Positions 16,376 to 24,472 of a DNA stretch of 64,000 bases are shown piece after piece. The position numbers were made by a program, and so were the translations under genes. The notes below the pieces were generated by a model. That model was not told the origin of the DNA, made no database searches, and saw only the letters and a program-made list of their open reading frames with translations. The stretch covers positions 62,001 through 126,000 of the forward strand of contig JAVVEL010000005.1 of the NCBI GenBank assembly GCA_032260385.1, written 5' to 3'. Numbering within the stretch: the first letter of the stretch is position 1; every line of letters begins with the position of its first letter. This DNA is from UBA9300 sp032260385 (GTDB taxonomy: Bacteria; Bacteroidota; Bacteroidia; Bacteroidales; VadinHA17).

Positions 16376-17665
16376 ATGTACACAGAACTAGTAGAAAAAA
16401 AGGCTAAATTATCAGTTATAGGACTTGGATATGTAGGTCTGCCGATAGCCCTGGAATTTGCAAAAAAACTGGATGTGATCGCCTTTGACATTCGTGCCGA
16501 CAGGGTCGACAGTATGAAAAAGGGCATTGATCCCAATGAAGAAGTTCCCGACGAAGCATTTAATGATATAAGCATACATTTCACCACCGACCCTGAAGAC
16601 CTGAGGGAAGCATCTTTTCACATAATAGCAGTACCCACGCCTACGGATAAGCATAACCTGCCAGATCTCAGGCCGGTAATGGCAGCTTCGGAGACCGTGG
16701 GGAAAATTCTGAAAAAAGGCGATTACGTGGTTTATGAGTCAACCGTTTACCCCGGGTGCACCGAAGAAGATTGTATTCCCGTGCTTGAAAAATTCTCCTC
16801 CCTCAAATACCGTGATGATTTTAAGGCCGGCTTCTCACCCGAAAGAATAAACCCGGGCGATAAACTACACACCCTTACTTCAATAGTAAAAGTTACCAGC
16901 GGCTGTGATGAGGAAGCAGCAGAAGAAATTGCTCAGACCTACGAACTGATAATTGAGGCAGGCGTTCACAGGGCCAGCTCCATTAAAGTGGCTGAAGCTG
17001 CAAAGATTATTGAGAATACCCAGAGGGATATCAACATTGCCTTCATGAATGAGTTGTCAATAATCTTTAACAGGATGGGCATCAATACATACGAGGTGCT
17101 GGAAGCAGCAGGAACAAAATGGAACTTCCTGAAATTCTTCCCGGGGCTCGTGGGAGGGCATTGTATAGGCGTCGATCCCTATTACCTTTCATATAAGGCC
17201 AAAGAACTGGGCTATCACCCCCAGATGGTCGATTCAGGCCGCTTTGTGAACGACAGCATGGGAGGATATGTTGGTAAACAGACAGTCAAAAAAATAATAG
17301 CGGCCGGCAAGGGTCCAAAAGGAGCAAAAGTGCTGGTGATGGGAATCACCTTCAAGGAAAACGTGACCGATATAAGAAATTCCAAGGTAATCGATGTTCT
17401 TAAGGAACTGGCTGACTATGGATGTATTACTGATATCGTTGACCCCTTTGCAAACTCAGGAGAGGTTAAGAAGGAATACGGGCTTGACCTTAAAGAAAAA
17501 CCTGAAGATAAATATGACGCAGTGATAGTGGCAGTCAACCATGCTCCCTATCTTGAACTCAGAGAAGAATATTTTGAAAGCCTCCTTGATGAGAAGGGTA
17601 TACTTGTTGACATCAAGGGCATATACAGGGGTAAAATAAAAGGCTTAACTTACTGGAGCCTTTAA
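16376..17665 (+). CDS. wbpA: UDP-N-acetylhexosamine 6-dehydrogenase, WbpA-type
   Basis: A 429-residue nucleotide-sugar dehydrogenase. It has GLGYVGLPIA (16-25) for NAD, ESTVYPGCTEED, the VAEAAKIIENTQRD helix and catalytic Cys263 in GGHCIGVDPYYL. It oxidises C6 of UDP-GlcNAc (or UDP-GalNAc) to the uronic acid in two NAD-dependent steps. By sequence alone it also resembles WbpO/TviB-type enzymes, so the hexosamine is uncertain. The adjacent WbpB/D/E genes favour UDP-GlcNAc and the first step of the diacetamido-glucuronate route. Confidence 0.85.
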   Translation: MYTELVEKKAKLSVIGLGYVGLPIALEFAKKLDVIAFDIRADRVDSMKKGIDPNEEVPDEAFNDISIHFTTDPEDLREASFHIIAVPTPTDKHNLPDLRPVMAASETVGKILKKGDYVVYESTVYPGCTEEDCIPVLEKFSSLKYRDDFKAGFSPERINPGDKLHTLTSIVKVTSGCDEEAAEEIAQTYELIIEAGVHRASSIKVAEAAKIIENTQRDINIAFMNELSIIFNRMGINTYEVLEAAGTKWNFLKFFPGLVGGHCIGVDPYYLSYKAKELGYHPQMVDSGRFVNDSMGGYVGKQTVKKIIAAGKGPKGAKVLVMGITFKENVTDIRNSKVIDVLKELADYGCITDIVDPFANSGEVKKEYGLDLKEKPEDKYDAVIVAVNHAPYLELREEYFESLLDEKGILVDIKGIYRGKIKGLTYWSL

Positions 17666-17670
17666 ATTAA

Positions 17671-17777
17671 CCTGGCGGAGGCCGTAAAATTAACATGACG
17701 GACCATTAAAGTAACCTGGCGGAGGCCGTAAAATTAACATGACGGACTATTAAATTAACCTGGCGGAGGATGTAACC
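17671..17777 (+). repeat. 44-bp tandem array carrying Shine-Dalgarno and mini-ORFs, galE leader
   Basis: Two full 44-bp units (17671-17714, 17715-17758) and a partial third (17759-17777) run into galE. Each unit begins CCTGGCGGAGG. The full units then encode ATG-ACG-GAC-CAT/TAT-TAA (17695-17709 and 17739-17753), a four-residue ORF 13 bases after the GGAGG. In the third unit the GGAGG is 8 bases from the galE ATG. Copies differ at a few bases (for example CAT to TAT). Confidence 0.85.
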
Positions 17778-18806
17778 ATGAATAAAAAGGTGCTTGTAAC
17801 GGGAGGATGCGGCTACATCGGCTCACATACCGTTGTGGAGCTGCAAAATGAAGGATTTGATGTCTACATCATTGACAACCTGGCAAACTCGGACATCAGT
17901 GTGCTTGACGGGATCGAACGCATCACAGGCAGGAAACCCGTCTTTGAAAAAATCGACCTGTGCAAACCTGAAAGACTGGAGGCATTTTTTTCGCTCAATC
18001 CCGATATTGAGTCAATAATACACTTTGCAGCTTACAAGGCCGTAGGTGAATCCGTGGAAAAGCCCCTTCTCTACTACCATAACAACCTGGTAGCCCTCCT
18101 CAACCTGATGCGATGCATGCAGGTCTATAATATCCCTGCCATGGTCTTTTCCTCATCATGCACCGTGTACGGGCAACCTGATAAACTGCCTGTATCCGAG
18201 GATGCACCCGTGCAGGAAGCCGTTTCCCCCTACGGGAATACCAAACAGATCGGGGAGGAAATAATAAGGGATACCATGCGGTCATGTAAAGAACTGAAGG
18301 CAAGCTCGCTAAGGTATTTCAACCCCATTGGTGCACATCCATCGGCGCATATCGGGGAGCTGCCAATTGGCATCCCCGAAAACCTTGTACCCTTTATCAC
18401 CCAGACGGCTGCGGGCATCAGGGATGAACTTAAAGTATTCGGTGATGATTATGACACCCCCGACGGCTCAGCCATACGTGACTACCTCCATGTAGTCGAC
18501 CTGGCACAGGCCCACGTTGTTGCCCTGAAAAGACTGCTTGAAGGTAAAAACAGGGAAAACTATGAGGTTTTTAACCTGGGAACAGGAAAAGGGGTATCAG
18601 TATTTGAAGCAATAGAAGCTTTTGAGAGGATATCGGGGAAAAAACTGAAATACCGTGTTGTGGACAGGAGGCCGGGCGATATTGAAAGAATATGGGCCGA
18701 CCCTTCCCGCGCTAACAAAGAAATGGGATGGTCAACGCGCTATACCCTCGATGATGCAATGAAATCGGCCTGGGATTGGGAACTGAAATATCGCAGGATG
18801 AAATAA
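17778..18806 (+). CDS. galE: UDP-glucose 4-epimerase
   Basis: A 342-residue extended short-chain dehydrogenase/reductase interconverting UDP-glucose and UDP-galactose (or the N-acetyl forms). The NAD motif GGCGYIGSH is at 9-17, SSSCTVYG at 125-132 supplies the catalytic Ser, and Tyr152/Lys156 are in PYGNTK. The C-terminal RRPGDIERIWADP is typical of GalE. The ATG has a strong GGAGG 8 bases upstream, part of the 44-bp repeat array. It follows the wbp genes on the same strand and precedes rfbB. Confidence 0.93.
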   Translation: MNKKVLVTGGCGYIGSHTVVELQNEGFDVYIIDNLANSDISVLDGIERITGRKPVFEKIDLCKPERLEAFFSLNPDIESIIHFAAYKAVGESVEKPLLYYHNNLVALLNLMRCMQVYNIPAMVFSSSCTVYGQPDKLPVSEDAPVQEAVSPYGNTKQIGEEIIRDTMRSCKELKASSLRYFNPIGAHPSAHIGELPIGIPENLVPFITQTAAGIRDELKVFGDDYDTPDGSAIRDYLHVVDLAQAHVVALKRLLEGKNRENYEVFNLGTGKGVSVFEAIEAFERISGKKLKYRVVDRRPGDIERIWADPSRANKEMGWSTRYTLDDAMKSAWDWELKYRRMK

Positions 18807-18828
18807 TATCATAAGCAATCCGCATAAA

Positions 18829-19881
18829 ATGAAACAATCAGTGCTAATAACGGGAGGAGCCGGCTTTATAGGCTCACATGTGGTCCGCCGTTTTGTAAGG
18901 GACTACCCTTCCTGCCTTATCGTAAATGCAGATAAACTGACCTATGCAGGAAACCTTCAGAACCTGGCTGACATTGAAAATGCCGGTAATTACAAATTTG
19001 AAAAGACAGATATAACAGACCAGGATGCCGTCCTGGCCCTGTTCAAAAAATATAATTTTGACGGCGTAATACACCTTGCCGCTGAATCACATGTCGACCG
19101 TTCCATTTCATCTCCCGGTGAATTTGTCTTTACAAATATTGCAGGCACCGTAAACCTGCTGGATGCATCCAGGAAAATCTGGAATGAGCCCGCCGGAAAA
19201 ATATTTTACCACATATCAACGGATGAAGTATACGGCTCCCTGGGCCCGGAAGGACTGTTCACAGAAAGCACACCCTACGACCCGCGCAGTCCCTATTCGG
19301 CATCCAAGGCCGGCTCGGATCATTTTGTGCGGGCTTATTTCAATACCTACAGGATCCCTGTGGTAATAAGCAACTGTTCAAATAATTACGGCCCAAACCA
19401 GTTTCCTGAAAAACTTATCCCACTGGCTATCAACAATATTAAAACAGGAAAGGATGTACCTGTTTACGGCAGGGGAGAAAATATAAGGGACTGGCTTTAC
19501 GTGGAAGACCATGCAGCGGCTATCGACCTTATCTTTCATAAGGGGGTGCACGGTGAAACATATAATATTGGTGGTAATAATGAATGGACAAATATTGACC
19601 TTTTACACTTTTTGTGTGAGCTGATGGACGAAAAGCTTCTAAGGCCGGCAGGCACATCGGCAAAACTCATCACCTTTGTCAAAGACCGTGCCGGGCATGA
19701 TAAACGCTATGCCATCGATTCATCGAAAATAAAGAAGGAACTGGGCTGGTCACCCGCTCATAACTTCAGGGAAGGCCTCGCAAAAACAATCGACTGGTAC
19801 CTTGAAAATGAGGAATGGATGAACAATGTCCTTTCCGGGGATTACGGGAAATACTACGAAGAACAGTACCTTAAAAGATAA
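18829..19881 (+). CDS. rfbB: dTDP-glucose 4,6-dehydratase
   Basis: A 350-residue NAD-dependent enzyme converting dTDP-glucose to the 4-keto-6-deoxy sugar, the entry to dTDP-rhamnose and other deoxysugars. It shows GGAGFIGSH (9-17), the active-site triad Thr131-Asp132-Glu133 in STDEVYG, and Tyr156/Lys160 in YSASK. The segment NCSNNYGPNQFPEKLIP is diagnostic for RfbB. No rfbA, rfbC or rfbD is in the window. It lies 22 bp after galE. Confidence 0.94.
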   Translation: MKQSVLITGGAGFIGSHVVRRFVRDYPSCLIVNADKLTYAGNLQNLADIENAGNYKFEKTDITDQDAVLALFKKYNFDGVIHLAAESHVDRSISSPGEFVFTNIAGTVNLLDASRKIWNEPAGKIFYHISTDEVYGSLGPEGLFTESTPYDPRSPYSASKAGSDHFVRAYFNTYRIPVVISNCSNNYGPNQFPEKLIPLAINNIKTGKDVPVYGRGENIRDWLYVEDHAAAIDLIFHKGVHGETYNIGGNNEWTNIDLLHFLCELMDEKLLRPAGTSAKLITFVKDRAGHDKRYAIDSSKIKKELGWSPAHNFREGLAKTIDWYLENEEWMNNVLSGDYGKYYEEQYLKR

Positions 19882-19885
19882 TAAG

Positions 19886-19899
19886 CCCGGCCGGCCGGG
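19886..19899. other. 14-bp GC palindrome between convergent genes
   Basis: CCCGGCCGGCCGGG is a perfect self-complementary sequence in the 27-bp gap between the stops of rfbB and the DUF4270 gene. No T-run follows on either strand, so it is not a standard terminator, though it may slow polymerase or mark the end of both transcripts. Confidence 0.5.
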
Positions 19900-19908
19900 A
19901 GTCATGAA

Positions 19909-21192
19909 TTATTCCTCCTTAAGAACCGTATAGGTTAGCTCAAACCGTACACCTTCATCACTGCCCCTGTTGGCCTTGACTATCAGGTTCTGAGTTCCCA
20001 GTTCGGGTAAATAAACTTCAATTACCGGATCAGCTATTTTACGCTCAATATATTCCTGGACAAAATTGGCTATATTCACCTTGTAAAGATCCGTTACCTT
20101 GCTGTAGGTCCCGTCAAGAAAAGTCCCGTCGGAATCTACATAATAGTCAGGCAATAACCTCTTCACCCCTGCGCTGTCAAATCTTACCAGTATATTGCCG
20201 GGAACCATATCCTCTGTGTAGTCTGTCTCATTGAGATATACAGGAAGGTAAATCCTGGCTTTATTAACAGCTATCCTGCCCGGCATCGACCTCAGGGCTT
20301 CAAGCCCCGGGATTGACAGCCTTGAGTACACCCCTTCCATGGGCTGTACGTAGGCAAGTGTATCCTTTACAGGCTCATTGATATAATTTATCTTTTTGTC
20401 AGGCTCAGCCTGCTCATAATCATGAAGGAACCTGTTGTAGCGGAAACATTTTGCATTTATAAGAAACTCAAAAAACTTCGAGTTATCCGAGGCATTGGTA
20501 TAGTAAACAACTATGTAGGTATCGGCGCCTATAAGATCAAGCTCCAGCATATGGTAATTATCAACCTGGGGATATTCAAAATAAAGACCGTAGAAATAAT
20601 CCCTGAAGTCAACAGTGTCAGTACCAAGGAAGATCATGGATGTATCTCTCAGTAAATATTCGCCGAAAGATATCGGGAGGTCAAGTTTAAGAAGGCTGTC
20701 AGAGCCTTCGGGCAGTGGACCGAAGTCAATACTGGCCAGCATTTCATTCACAGGAACATCTGAACCGACCAGGTAGGTGGAGTCAGGTGATAATTTTTCA
20801 GCCAGCTCGTAAATATTAAAGGTGCCCGAACCCAGCATCTCCCCTTTGACCTTGCTTACGTCAAGGTATAATCTAACCGAGTCAATACTTGTAATTCCAT
20901 CGCCGGGCCACCCGATGGTAAGCCACAGCTGGCTAACGAAATCAGAGCTGGTAAGGCCAAAATAAGGATCAAGAATGCTGCCGAGGTATGATGTTGACGG
21001 GATCATTGATGTTGCAGAGTCAGTAAAAAGGGTATACATTTCAACGTGCATGGTATCAACAGCCACAATACTGTCAAAATCAGCCCCGGGTAAAATACCC
21101 TCACCAATGGTGGCGGGATCTTCCTCGCATGACACAATAAATAAAGGCACTGCAATAAGCAGTGTCATTATGTTGTGAATTTGTCTTTTCAA
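19909..21192 (-). CDS. DUF4270 lipoprotein
   Basis: A 427-residue lipoprotein of the Bacteroidota DUF4270 family. With TTG at 21192 the N-terminus is MKRQIHN, then a hydrophobic core and a lipobox IVSC at Cys22, followed by EEDPATIGEG, the usual start of the mature protein. Earlier in-frame ATGs would run into the upstream gene and add a non-signal extension. The rest is beta-rich, with repeated short strands, suggesting a surface or periplasmic domain. Function is unknown. It lies 34 bp after the GT5-like gene on the same strand. Confidence 0.75.
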   Translation of the reverse strand: MKRQIHNIMTLLIAVPLFIVSCEEDPATIGEGILPGADFDSIVAVDTMHVEMYTLFTDSATSMIPSTSYLGSILDPYFGLTSSDFVSQLWLTIGWPGDGITSIDSVRLYLDVSKVKGEMLGSGTFNIYELAEKLSPDSTYLVGSDVPVNEMLASIDFGPLPEGSDSLLKLDLPISFGEYLLRDTSMIFLGTDTVDFRDYFYGLYFEYPQVDNYHMLELDLIGADTYIVVYYTNASDNSKFFEFLINAKCFRYNRFLHDYEQAEPDKKINYINEPVKDTLAYVQPMEGVYSRLSIPGLEALRSMPGRIAVNKARIYLPVYLNETDYTEDMVPGNILVRFDSAGVKRLLPDYYVDSDGTFLDGTYSKVTDLYKVNIANFVQEYIERKIADPVIEVYLPELGTQNLIVKANRGSDEGVRFELTYTVLKEE

Positions 21193-21226
21193 TGATTTTA
21201 TTATCGCAGTTGCAAAAACGGAAAGC

Positions 21227-22030
21227 TCAGACAATCTTATCATAGAATTCATTATACGCATCAATATATTCCTCTTCATCCTGATAGCCAAGTAAAATTT
21301 TGTCCTTTGACCTGATATATTTTTCTACTTCCTTATTTATTTCCTTGCTACCAATAATTATGCCATCTGAATTATCAATGGCCAGCCTGGATATAGCATA
21401 ATAATCAGCCCGGCCAGGAAAATCAAGGTATTTCTTATCTATTCCGTCAGATACGAGCTTGTCGGTAAACGATTCTCTAAACGGTTTTTTAAACTCATTA
21501 TTGTAGACTGAATAAATAATCTTCACATCGGCAAAGAGAGGATCATCATAATATACCTTTCGCAGGTACAGAGGCACCAGTGCGGCCATCCATCCGTGGC
21601 AGTGCACCACGTCGGGTGCCCACCTCAGTTTCTTTACGGTCTCGAGAACACCACGGGCAAAAAAGATTGTCCTTTCATCGTTATCCGAAAATTCTTCACC
21701 CTTTGAATTCCTGATCACATGTTTTCGCTGAAAATAATCTTCATTATCGATAAAATAAACCTGCATCCTAGCAGCCTGTATGCTTGCAACCTTGATGATC
21801 AGAGGATGGTCGGTGTCATCAATTATCAAATTCATCCCTGACAGTCGTATAACCTCGTGTAATTGGTTACGCCGTTCGTTGATACTCCCATACCGCGGCA
21901 TAAATGTCCTTATCTCCTTTCCCCTCTCCTGTATGCCCTGGGGTAGGAACCTGCTGATCCTGGAAATTTCCGATTCTGTTAAATATGGGGTTATCTCCTG
22001 TGATACGAATAATACCTTCTTGCTATCCAT
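21227..22030 (-). CDS. Truncated GT5 'glycogen/starch synthase' family protein
   Basis: A 267-residue protein equal to the N-terminal Rossmann domain of glycogen synthase only; the C-terminal nucleotide-sugar domain is absent. It begins KVLFVSQEITPYLTES, where a true GlgA would have the ADP-glucose-binding KxGGL motif soon after; here that region reads LTESEISRI. DVVHCHGWMAALVP is kept. I recall this short form, near panC, in many Bacteroidota, so the truncation is ancestral rather than decay. Catalysis as a glycogen synthase is doubtful. The ATG at 22030 gives the conserved start. Confidence 0.75.
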   Translation of the reverse strand: MDSKKVLFVSQEITPYLTESEISRISRFLPQGIQERGKEIRTFMPRYGSINERRNQLHEVIRLSGMNLIIDDTDHPLIIKVASIQAARMQVYFIDNEDYFQRKHVIRNSKGEEFSDNDERTIFFARGVLETVKKLRWAPDVVHCHGWMAALVPLYLRKVYYDDPLFADVKIIYSVYNNEFKKPFRESFTDKLVSDGIDKKYLDFPGRADYYAISRLAIDNSDGIIIGSKEINKEVEKYIRSKDKILLGYQDEEEYIDAYNEFYDKIV

Positions 22031-22052
22031 TTGGCCTATTAATAACAGAATG

Positions 22053-22060
22053 CAAAGATA
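22053..22060 (-). promoter_or_regulatory. -7 promoter box for the GT5-like gene
   Basis: The minus strand reads TATCTTTG followed by C, 22 bases before the ATG at 22030. It forms one side of a divergent promoter region with panC. Confidence 0.55.
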
Positions 22061-22137
22061 ACAAAAATATTCCAATACTGGAATTTCCTGACCAGCATAT
22101 TGATTTATTGAAGCTTATCATTCTCAGCAATTTTGAC

Positions 22138-22145
22138 TAAATTTG
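22138..22145 (+). promoter_or_regulatory. -7 promoter box for panC
   Basis: TAAATTTG followed by C fits TAnnTTTG and lies 30 bases before the panC ATG. No clear -33 TTG is found at the usual distance. Confidence 0.5.
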
Positions 22146-22175
22146 CCCGGCCTTTAAACTTATCTTAATATTAAG

Positions 22176-23045
22176 ATGAAACGGATTAATACTCCATCGC
22201 ATTTGAAAAGCGAACTGCTTAAGCAAGAGGGTAAAACCATCGGTATGGTGCCAACAATGGGAGCCCTGCACACGGGCCACGCCTCGCTGGTTAAAAAATC
22301 AGTAAAAGAAAATGACCTCACCGTGGTAAGCATTTTCGTTAATCCCACACAGTTTAATAAGCCGGATGATCTTGTAAAATACCCGAGGACCCTTGATGCC
22401 GATCTTGAAATACTCTCAGGCATCCTGGGGACTGATGATATTGTCTTCACTCCTGAGGCTGCAGATATTTACAGCGGTGAAAAAATACCCACTGTCGACC
22501 TTGGTCATCTCGATACAATAATGGAAGGCAAACATCGTCCGGGCCACTTTATGGGGGTTGTGCGCATAGTAAAAATACTTTTCGATCTATGCAGGCCCGT
22601 CAGGGCCTACTTCGGCCGTAAGGACTTCCAGCAGCTGGCAGTGATAAAAACCATGGTGAAACAAACGGGCTTAAAAACAAAAATAATAGGATGCCCTGTC
22701 GTCAGGGAGGCCAACGGACTGGCCATGAGCTCGCGTAATGCCAGGCTCACGGCGGAAACGCGCGAAAAAGCCGGCATTATTTATGATACTCTGAAGAAAT
22801 ACAGTGAACAAAGCGTGCCCTTTGATGTTAAAGAATTGAAAGAAAAGGTAATGGGAGATATAAACGCGTCCGGTGACTTTTATGTTGAGTACTTTGAAAT
22901 TGTAGATGATGATGAGCTGCAACCGGTGAACTCACATAAGGATATCATCAGAGGGAAGGACTATACCGGATGTGTGGCTGTTTATGCCGGTGATGTGAGG
23001 CTGATTGATAATATTAAGTTTTCTTTCGGGTTTTCCAAAGGTTGA
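22176..23045 (+). CDS. panC: Pantothenate synthetase
   Basis: A 289-residue enzyme joining pantoate and beta-alanine with ATP. PTMGALHTGHASLV (26-39) includes the HxGH motif (His32, His35), FVNPTQF binds pantoate, and MSSRNARL is the KMSKS-like loop. The substrate beta-alanine comes from PanD, encoded next. The cytoplasmic enzyme is of normal length. No panB is seen in the window. Confidence 0.95.
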   Translation: MKRINTPSHLKSELLKQEGKTIGMVPTMGALHTGHASLVKKSVKENDLTVVSIFVNPTQFNKPDDLVKYPRTLDADLEILSGILGTDDIVFTPEAADIYSGEKIPTVDLGHLDTIMEGKHRPGHFMGVVRIVKILFDLCRPVRAYFGRKDFQQLAVIKTMVKQTGLKTKIIGCPVVREANGLAMSSRNARLTAETREKAGIIYDTLKKYSEQSVPFDVKELKEKVMGDINASGDFYVEYFEIVDDDELQPVNSHKDIIRGKDYTGCVAVYAGDVRLIDNIKFSFGFSKG

Positions 23046-23046
23046 T

Positions 23047-23054
23047 TAACTTTG
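23047..23054 (+). promoter_or_regulatory. Possible internal -7 box before panD
   Basis: TAACTTTG matches TAnnTTTG in the 33-bp gap between panC and panD, 24 bases before the panD ATG. It may give panD-radA their own transcript. Confidence 0.35.
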
Positions 23055-23078
23055 TAGCATAAATAATTATATGCAGTC

Positions 23079-23429
23079 ATGTTTATAGAAGTAGTGAAAT
23101 CCAAGATTCACAAGGTAAGTATTACTGAAGCCAACCTTCAGTACGTAGGAAGCATTACCATCGACGAAGACCTGATGGAGGCTGCTGATATTCTGGAGAA
23201 CGAGAAGGTACAGATCGTGAACCTCAATAACGGGGAGAGGCTTGAAACATATGTGATAAAGGGAGAACGTGGTTCAGGCTCTGTCTGTCTCAACGGCCCT
23301 GCCGCAAGAAAAGCAGCGGTTGGAGATGTGATAATAATTATATCATATGCTTCAATAGACTATGAAGAAGCAAAATCATTCAAGCCAAGACTGATATTTC
23401 CCGACACCGATACAAACAAACTGGTCTGA
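23079..23429 (+). CDS. panD: Aspartate 1-decarboxylase proenzyme
   Basis: A 116-residue pyruvoyl enzyme making beta-alanine from aspartate. The self-cleavage site is Gly24-Ser25 in QYVGSITID, which yields the pyruvoyl group, and Lys9 (KSKIH) is the usual substrate-binding residue. NGERLETYVIKGERGSG and the NGPAARK segment complete the family pattern. It follows panC and shares its pathway. Confidence 0.95.
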   Translation: MFIEVVKSKIHKVSITEANLQYVGSITIDEDLMEAADILENEKVQIVNLNNGERLETYVIKGERGSGSVCLNGPAARKAAVGDVIIIISYASIDYEEAKSFKPRLIFPDTDTNKLV

Positions 23430-23431
23430 TC

Positions 23432-24472
23432 TTGAAAGATAAAATCAAGCAGGTAATTAAGCCGGGTCTGTTTATAGGCCTCAGCGTCTTACTCCTGTTC
23501 CTGGCTTTCAGGAAGGTCGATCTTTCAGAGGTCCTGACCATACTTAAACAAGCCGAATATTTATGGGTCCTGCCTGCCCTGCTGGCAGCCACACTGGCTT
23601 ATTTCGTAAGGGCACGGCGGTGGATACTTATGATAAGGCCCCTGGGCTACGATCCCCCATTTAAATCAGTCTACCATGCCCTGATGACTGGCTACCTCTT
23701 CAATCTTGCCCTGCCCCGCCTGGGTGAACTGACCAGGTGCGTGGCACTGGGAAAGAAAGAAAAGATCCCGGTCTACAGCCTCTTTGGAACAGTCATAGCT
23801 GAAAGGGCATTTGATCTTATAAGCATGCTCATCATTATGTTCGCAATGGTACTTGGCAGGGGAAGCACAATGGATTCCTTCCTAAAGAAAAACATCTTCC
23901 AGCCGGTAAGCGATAAATTCATTTCCATTTTCGATGCTTCATTGGTTTTAATTATCATCCTGGTAATCTTCCTTGCAGTGATGTTCCTGATGATATATAT
24001 TTACAGGGAAAAGCTGAAAAAGGTAAAACTGCTGTCAAAGGCAGGTGACCTGATGAAGGGCATCGTTACGGGACTGAAAACCTTTGTCAGGATGAAAGAT
24101 AAGATTGAATTCATCATTCATACCCTTATCTTGTGGTCACTCTATATTATAATGACCTGGCTTGTTCTCTATGCCATACCTTCCACTTCACAACTTAATT
24201 TCAGTGATGCCGTTTTCCTTCTTGTGATAGGCACCCTGGGAATGGCAGCACCCGTACAGGGTGGCATCGGTGCTTTTCACTGGATTATCTCACGCGGATT
24301 GTCTGTTGTTTATGATATAAACCTCACGGAAGGACTGGCTTATGCTACTGTTTCCCATGAGTCGCAGTTACTGCTGATAGCCTTTCTTGGCACCATCTCC
24401 TTCTTCATTATCATGGGAAAGTCAGGAAAAAAGAAGCTTAATCTAAACCTTTCAACTGATGGCGAAGAATAA
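23432..24472 (+). CDS. Lysylphosphatidylglycerol synthase TM-like membrane protein
   Basis: A 346-residue polytopic protein of the UPF0104/LPG_synthase_TM family, with about eight hydrophobic segments. It has RARRWILMIRPLGY, FNLALPRLGELTRC and the PVQGGIGAFHW segment near the C-terminus, all typical of the family. It lacks the soluble aminoacyl-transfer domain of MprF, so lipid aminoacylation should not be assumed; it may be a lipid flippase or transporter. It starts at TTG 23432, 2 bp after panD, and its end overlaps radA by 14 bp, implying coupled translation. Confidence 0.78.
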   Translation: MKDKIKQVIKPGLFIGLSVLLLFLAFRKVDLSEVLTILKQAEYLWVLPALLAATLAYFVRARRWILMIRPLGYDPPFKSVYHALMTGYLFNLALPRLGELTRCVALGKKEKIPVYSLFGTVIAERAFDLISMLIIMFAMVLGRGSTMDSFLKKNIFQPVSDKFISIFDASLVLIIILVIFLAVMFLMIYIYREKLKKVKLLSKAGDLMKGIVTGLKTFVRMKDKIEFIIHTLILWSLYIIMTWLVLYAIPSTSQLNFSDAVFLLVIGTLGMAAPVQGGIGAFHWIISRGLSVVYDINLTEGLAYATVSHESQLLLIAFLGTISFFIIMGKSGKKKLNLNLSTDGEE

